8,358 nt of DNA, from assembly GCA_025997495.1 (NCBI GenBank), contig BNUR01000129.1, forward strand, positions 1-8,358, in the 5' to 3' direction. Position 1 is the stretch's first letter, and every line of letters begins with the position of its first letter. The translations under genes were made by a program, and so were the position numbers. The notes beneath the pieces were generated by a model, which was not told where the DNA came from, did not search any database, and saw only the letters and a list, made by a program, of their open reading frames with translations. The DNA comes from Spirochaetia bacterium (GTDB lineage: Bacteria > Spirochaetota > Spirochaetia > Treponematales > Breznakiellaceae). This document shows, one piece after another, positions 5,271-8,358 of this stretch.

Positions 5271-5834
5271 ATGAATTTTGTAGCCATGGATTTTGAAACC
5301 GCAAAATATTCCCGGGAGAGCGCCTGTGCGGTGGGGATGGTAAAGTTCCGTGACGGGAAGGCGCAGGAAAGCTTTTATTCCCTGATACGTCCTCCCATTC
5401 TCTACATCCGGCCGGATTTTACGGACATCCACAGCATTACCGTTGACGATGTGGTGGACGCCCCCACCTTCGAAGATCTTTGGGAAACCGACCTGCTGCC
5501 CTTCATCGGCGATTTGCCCCTGGCGGCTCACAACGCGCCCTTTGACATGGGGGTATTGCAGGCGGTATTAGAATGGTATGGACTGCCGGTTCCCGCGCTG
5601 AATTATTTTTGCACCCTGGTTCTGTCCAGAAATGTCTGGCCCCGCCTTAAATCCCACAGTCTTCCTAACCTTGGGAAGCACTTCGGTATTGTGTACGAAG
5701 CCCACAACGCCTTGGACGATGCCCATACTTGTGGGGATATTATCTGCCTCGCGGCGGAGAAAACCGGCAGCGCCGACCTGAAGGATCTGCTCCATACCGC
5801 ACGGGTGGGGATGAAGCATCTCAAAGGACTTTAG
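5271..5834 (+). CDS. DnaQ-like DEDDh 3'-5' exonuclease
   Basis: A 187-residue protein formed of a single RNase T/DnaQ-type exonuclease domain that would remove nucleotides from 3' ends of DNA or RNA using two metal ions. The three Exo motifs are complete: VAMDFETA (4-11) with Asp7 and Glu9, AAHNAPFDMGVL (85-96) with Asp92, and HNALDDAHT (145-153) with His145 and Asp150. It resembles stand-alone epsilon-like exonucleases often annotated as 'DNA polymerase III epsilon subunit'. There is no C-terminal extension such as BRCT or a clamp-binding tail, so replicative proofreading is not implied. ATG 5271 is chosen because the protein then begins MNFVAMDFET, as in relatives; AGGA overlaps the preceding stop codon, 11 nt upstream. 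An in-frame ATG at 5223 would overlap the MEMO gene. It converges on aspS with 17 bp between. Confidence 0.9.
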   Translation: MNFVAMDFETAKYSRESACAVGMVKFRDGKAQESFYSLIRPPILYIRPDFTDIHSITVDDVVDAPTFEDLWETDLLPFIGDLPLAAHNAPFDMGVLQAVLEWYGLPVPALNYFCTLVLSRNVWPRLKSHSLPNLGKHFGIVYEAHNALDDAHTCGDIICLAAEKTGSADLKDLLHTARVGMKHLKGL

Positions 5835-5851
5835 TCCTTGTTGTTCAGCCC

Positions 5852-7180
5852 TTACGGCGTGACCCGCTTCCGGTCCCTTGGGAACAAGCTCGCTTCTTTT
5901 ACGTTGGTCAGTCCCAGCAGTTTTTGTGTGAGCCGTTCGCAGCCGATGGCAAACCCGCCGTGTGGGGGGCAGCCGTACTTTAACAGCGTCTGGTAGTTCT
6001 CCATATCTTCCGGCTTGAGGCCGAACCGGGGAAGCACCTCCAAAAAGGCATGGTAGTCGTGCTGGCGTTTCCCGCCGGTGGTGATTTCCAGGCCGCGGAA
6101 GAGGCAGTCGAAGCTCATGGTTGAGGTTGCCTTGCCATCACCCAAGTCCAGGGGGTAGGTGTAGAAAGGCCGGTGCCGCCGGGGGAATTGGTTTACAAAG
6201 ATTAGCTCAATGCCGTGTTCCCGGCCCGCCCAGGCGCAGAGGAACCGTTCCGCCTCGGGGTTGATGTCAAAGATTTTGCCGCCGTTTCCCTTACTTTTGG
6301 CCGCTTCGGTGGTGGCGATGGTCATGGCCTCGTCGTAGGGAATGGTGGGGGCTCTGGCAACCAGGGCGGGATCGGGAACCGTGGAACTCCAGGCGGCCAC
6401 ATCGTTACTGTTTTTACGGATCACTTCCTCAAAAATATGGGCCAGGAGTCCCTTTTCCAGTTCGATAAGGTCCTTTTCCGATTCGATAAATCCCATCTCC
6501 AGATCCAGGGAAACGTATTCGTTCAGGTGCCGGGGGGTGTCGTGCTTCTCCGCCCGGTAGGCAGGGGCAATTTCAAAGACCCGTTCCAGGCCGCTTGCAA
6601 CCATGGTCTCCTTGTAGTACTGGGGGGACTGGGCCAGGCAGACCTTACGGTCAAAATATTCCACCTCGAAAAGTTCGGTCCCCCCCTCGGTGCCCCCCGC
6701 CACAAGTTTACTGGTTTTTACTTCCGTAAAATCCTGCCCCCGCAGATATGCCGCGAAGGCTTCGATGATGGTAGCCTGGACTTTGAAGATGGAACGGATC
6801 TTAGGGTTCCGCAGTGATAGTGTGCGGTTGTCCAGGATCGATTCCAGCCCGGTCTTGGCCGCATCGGCGTTCACCTGATAGGGCAGGTCCGCCGCAGCCC
6901 TGCTGATAAGTTCCAGGGAATTCACCCGGAGTTCCGCGCCGCCGGGGGCCTTTTCGTTTGCCGCTGGTGTGCCCTTGGCGGTGATCACCGATTCCAGGGT
7001 CAGGTCGGGCTTTTCTTCCAGGACCAACTGGAGGAAGCCGGAGCGGTCCCGGAGTATCACAAAGGTGATGCCCCCCAGTTCCCGGATACGGTGTACCCAA
7101 CCGGAAACTTCTACGGAACCCTGTTCCCCGGTTCCGGTAACGCTGCCTTCCAATATATCTTTTGCTAATGTACGCATCAT
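5852..7180 (-). CDS. aspS: Aspartyl-tRNA synthetase, archaeal/eukaryal type (probably non-discriminating)
   Basis: This class II synthetase charges tRNA with Asp. At 442 residues it lacks the ~100-residue GAD insert of ordinary bacterial AspRS and matches the archaeal type. It has an N-terminal OB-fold anticodon-binding domain (about 20-95), then TEGGTELF (164-171), the Asp-binding QSPQ (184-187), motif 2 around YRAEKHDTPRHLNE (208-221) with Arg209, and motif 3 GGFAIGCERL (408-417) with Arg416, ending LFPRDRKRVTP. His30 aligns with Trp26 of the Thermococcus enzyme and Pro79 lies near its Lys85; His and Pro there mark non-discriminating enzymes that also charge tRNA-Asn. Tandem ATGs exist (7180 and 7177); AGAGG is 4 nt from the first and 7 from the second, so 7177 may be the real start. 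The ROK gene lies 67 bp upstream on the same strand. Confidence 0.93.
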   Translation of the reverse strand: MMRTLAKDILEGSVTGTGEQGSVEVSGWVHRIRELGGITFVILRDRSGFLQLVLEEKPDLTLESVITAKGTPAANEKAPGGAELRVNSLELISRAAADLPYQVNADAAKTGLESILDNRTLSLRNPKIRSIFKVQATIIEAFAAYLRGQDFTEVKTSKLVAGGTEGGTELFEVEYFDRKVCLAQSPQYYKETMVASGLERVFEIAPAYRAEKHDTPRHLNEYVSLDLEMGFIESEKDLIELEKGLLAHIFEEVIRKNSNDVAAWSSTVPDPALVARAPTIPYDEAMTIATTEAAKSKGNGGKIFDINPEAERFLCAWAGREHGIELIFVNQFPRRHRPFYTYPLDLGDGKATSTMSFDCLFRGLEITTGGKRQHDYHAFLEVLPRFGLKPEDMENYQTLLKYGCPPHGGFAIGCERLTQKLLGLTNVKEASLFPRDRKRVTP

Positions 7181-7182
7181 TT

Positions 7183-7189
7183 CACCTCT
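7183..7189 (-). promoter_or_regulatory. Ribosome binding site of aspS
   Basis: AGAGGTG on the minus strand precedes tandem ATG codons. Spacing from AGAGG is 4 nt to the first ATG and 7 nt to the second, favouring the second. Confidence 0.6.
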
Positions 7190-7208
7190 GTTTGATACAA
7201 TTTTCTTG

Positions 7209-7237
7209 AGTGTAGCAGTTTATGGGGGACGATTAAA
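7209..7237 (-). promoter_or_regulatory. Weak candidate promoter of aspS
   Basis: On the minus strand TTTAAT (7237-7232) and TACACT (7214-7209) are 17 nt apart. Matches to consensus are only 3 and 4 of 6. Its position in the 67-bp gap would give a leader of about 20-25 nt containing the AGAGG site. Co-transcription with the upstream ROK gene is an alternative. Confidence 0.25.
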
Positions 7238-7247
7238 TCCCCTGGAC

Positions 7248-8358
7248 CTACACAGAATCAATAAACGCGGAAATAAAATGCAGCGCCGCCCCGGCGGCAA
7301 TGGAATAAGTTTTATACCGGCAAACGTCAATGTAATCCGCATCGTGTTCAAAGGTGTTTAACCGCGCCGCCCGCCTTTTCAGTTCCGGTATAAATTTATC
7401 TATATATTCGGCCACATATCCCCCCAGAATGACCCTGCAGTCAAAGAGGGATTGGATGTTATTTAAGGCCAGGGCCAGATCGTCCAGATAGGTATCCCAG
7501 GTTTTTACCGCCGCTGGGTTTTTCTCCTCCAAAAGCCGGAAAAATTCGGCCAGATCCCCATTACTCAGGGAAGACAGATTGGTTGCCGCCAAATAGGGGT
7601 CCACGCAGCCCTTTTGGCCGCAATAACAGAGCTTCCCCTTGGGATACAGGGTCAGATGGCCGATTTCCCCGCTGTGAAAATGACTTCCCGTAAGAATGCG
7701 GTCGTTGATAATCACCATGCCGCCGATGTTATTGCTCAAACTCACGTAGAAGGCGCTTCCGGGGTTTTCCCTGATCCAGAATTCGCCGAAACCCGCCGCG
7801 TTGGCGTCATTGAGCAGGGCCGATTTATAGGGGATGTACTTTGAAAAATCCTGACAGGTCGCGCCGGTAAATTTGAGTATCTCCCCATAAAAAACCCGCT
7901 GGTTGTCTTCGGTAACCAGGCCGGGTACCCCCAAACCAATGCCTAAAATCCGCTTTTCATCAAGGGAGTTCTTTTTAACCAGGTCTTTCACCACCTCCCC
8001 AAGACATTTATAGTACCGGTCGGATTGTTCAAATTTGCACCACACCTGGTTCCGGCAGATAAGCTCCCCGGTTAGATCCACCGCCACGGCGATAAGGTAA
8101 TCCATGGTGATATCCAGGCCGATGGCGATTCCGGCGTTATTCACCACATTGTAGGTTTTTGCCCGCCGTCCGCCGGTATACCCGATGAAGCCCTCTTCCC
8201 GGATATACCCCTCGTTTTGAAGGTTGTTGATATTCTGGACAACCGTAGGGAGGGATAACTGCAAACGGTGAACAATATCCTGCCTGGTCAGGCTCCCGTC
8301 CCGCCGGAACAGTTGATAGATATTCCTCCTGTTCATCCTCTGTATGTTCAAGTTTACC
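7248..8358 (-). CDS. ROK-family transcriptional regulator (5' end at or beyond window edge)
   Basis: A NagC/XylR-type sugar-responsive DNA-binding regulator. It has an N-terminal winged helix-turn-helix (about residues 8-66, counted from a TTG at 8351; LTRQDIVHRLQLSLPTVVQN is the recognition unit), followed by a ROK sugar-kinase-like domain. Visible motifs are GLDIT (78-82), GLGVPGLV (139-146), LNDANAAGFGE (180-190), SHFHSGEIGH (223-232) and the zinc motif CYCGQKGC (242-249) followed by Asp. The glycine-rich GTGIGGG segment reads SNNIGGM (206-212), so kinase activity is unlikely, as in other ROK repressors. The frame is open to the window edge; TTG 8351 and ATG 8336 are internal candidates, but the real start may lie outside. 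The effector and target genes are unknown; aspS is the next gene downstream. Confidence 0.88.
   Translation of the reverse strand, partial: VNLNIQRMNRRNIYQLFRRDGSLTRQDIVHRLQLSLPTVVQNINNLQNEGYIREEGFIGYTGGRRAKTYNVVNNAGIAIGLDITMDYLIAVAVDLTGELICRNQVWCKFEQSDRYYKCLGEVVKDLVKKNSLDEKRILGIGLGVPGLVTEDNQRVFYGEILKFTGATCQDFSKYIPYKSALLNDANAAGFGEFWIRENPGSAFYVSLSNNIGGMVIINDRILTGSHFHSGEIGHLTLYPKGKLCYCGQKGCVDPYLAATNLSSLSNGDLAEFFRLLEEKNPAAVKTWDTYLDDLALALNNIQSLFDCRVILGGYVAEYIDKFIPELKRRAARLNTFEHDADYIDVCRYKTYSIAAGAALHFISAFIDSV

Noticed and set aside
5835..5851. Bidirectional terminator between the convergent exonuclease and aspS genes
   Set aside because: The 17-bp gap has no inverted repeat; any terminator must lie inside a neighbouring gene or be factor-dependent.
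7223..7241. ggggac...tcccc-type 5-bp hairpin between the ROK gene and aspS as a terminator
   Set aside because: The stem is only 5 bp with an 8-nt AT loop and no T-tract follows on the minus strand.

Overview
The window is about 8.4 kb of GC-rich bacterial chromosome holding mostly housekeeping-type genes, with a mobile-element remnant at the left edge. The gene set and protein styles suggest a spirochaete, perhaps a host-associated Treponema: a NagZ-like glycosidase with a signal peptide, a short NFACT protein, a MEMO-family protein, a GAD-less AspRS and a ROK regulator. That assignment is inference from family resemblance, not a database match.

Layout. Positions 2-115 encode the last 37 residues of an IS5-type transposase whose body lies outside the window. 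Positions 116-530 hold no convincing gene, only a GC-rich stretch with a large imperfect inverted repeat (308-361). A small two-helix membrane protein starts at 531 (+) and reads on into the antisense of the next gene. Two minus-strand genes follow, a NagZ-like family 3 glycosidase (1454-2599) and an RluA-family pseudouridine synthase (754-1452). They are separated by one base and probably translationally coupled. A repeat-bearing divergent intergenic region (2600-2855) separates them from a plus-strand run: an NFACT-family protein (2856-4340), a divergent MEMO/AmrB-like protein (4394-5257) and a DnaQ-like DEDDh exonuclease (5271-5834). Converging on that run from the right are an archaeal-type aspartyl-tRNA synthetase (5852-7180, minus) and, upstream of it, a ROK-family transcriptional regulator (7248 to the window edge, minus).

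How the genes relate. RNA and translation functions recur: rRNA or tRNA pseudouridylation, NFACT (ribosome-associated quality control family) and tRNA aspartylation. Cell-wall sugar cleavage (GH3) and a sugar-type ROK regulator are also present. No single pathway clearly unites the window, and I see no defence system, CRISPR array, tRNA or rRNA.

The most interesting signals are: (1) three neighbouring genes whose ATG lies exactly 6 nt after a good -10 hexamer, suggesting leaderless mRNAs; (2) an NFACT protein in which two Asp positions important for tail synthesis in Rqc2/RqcH both read Asn; (3) an archaeal-type AspRS carrying the His and Pro associated with non-discriminating enzymes; and (4) a MEMO homologue with several altered signature motifs. 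No clearly new multi-gene system was found.
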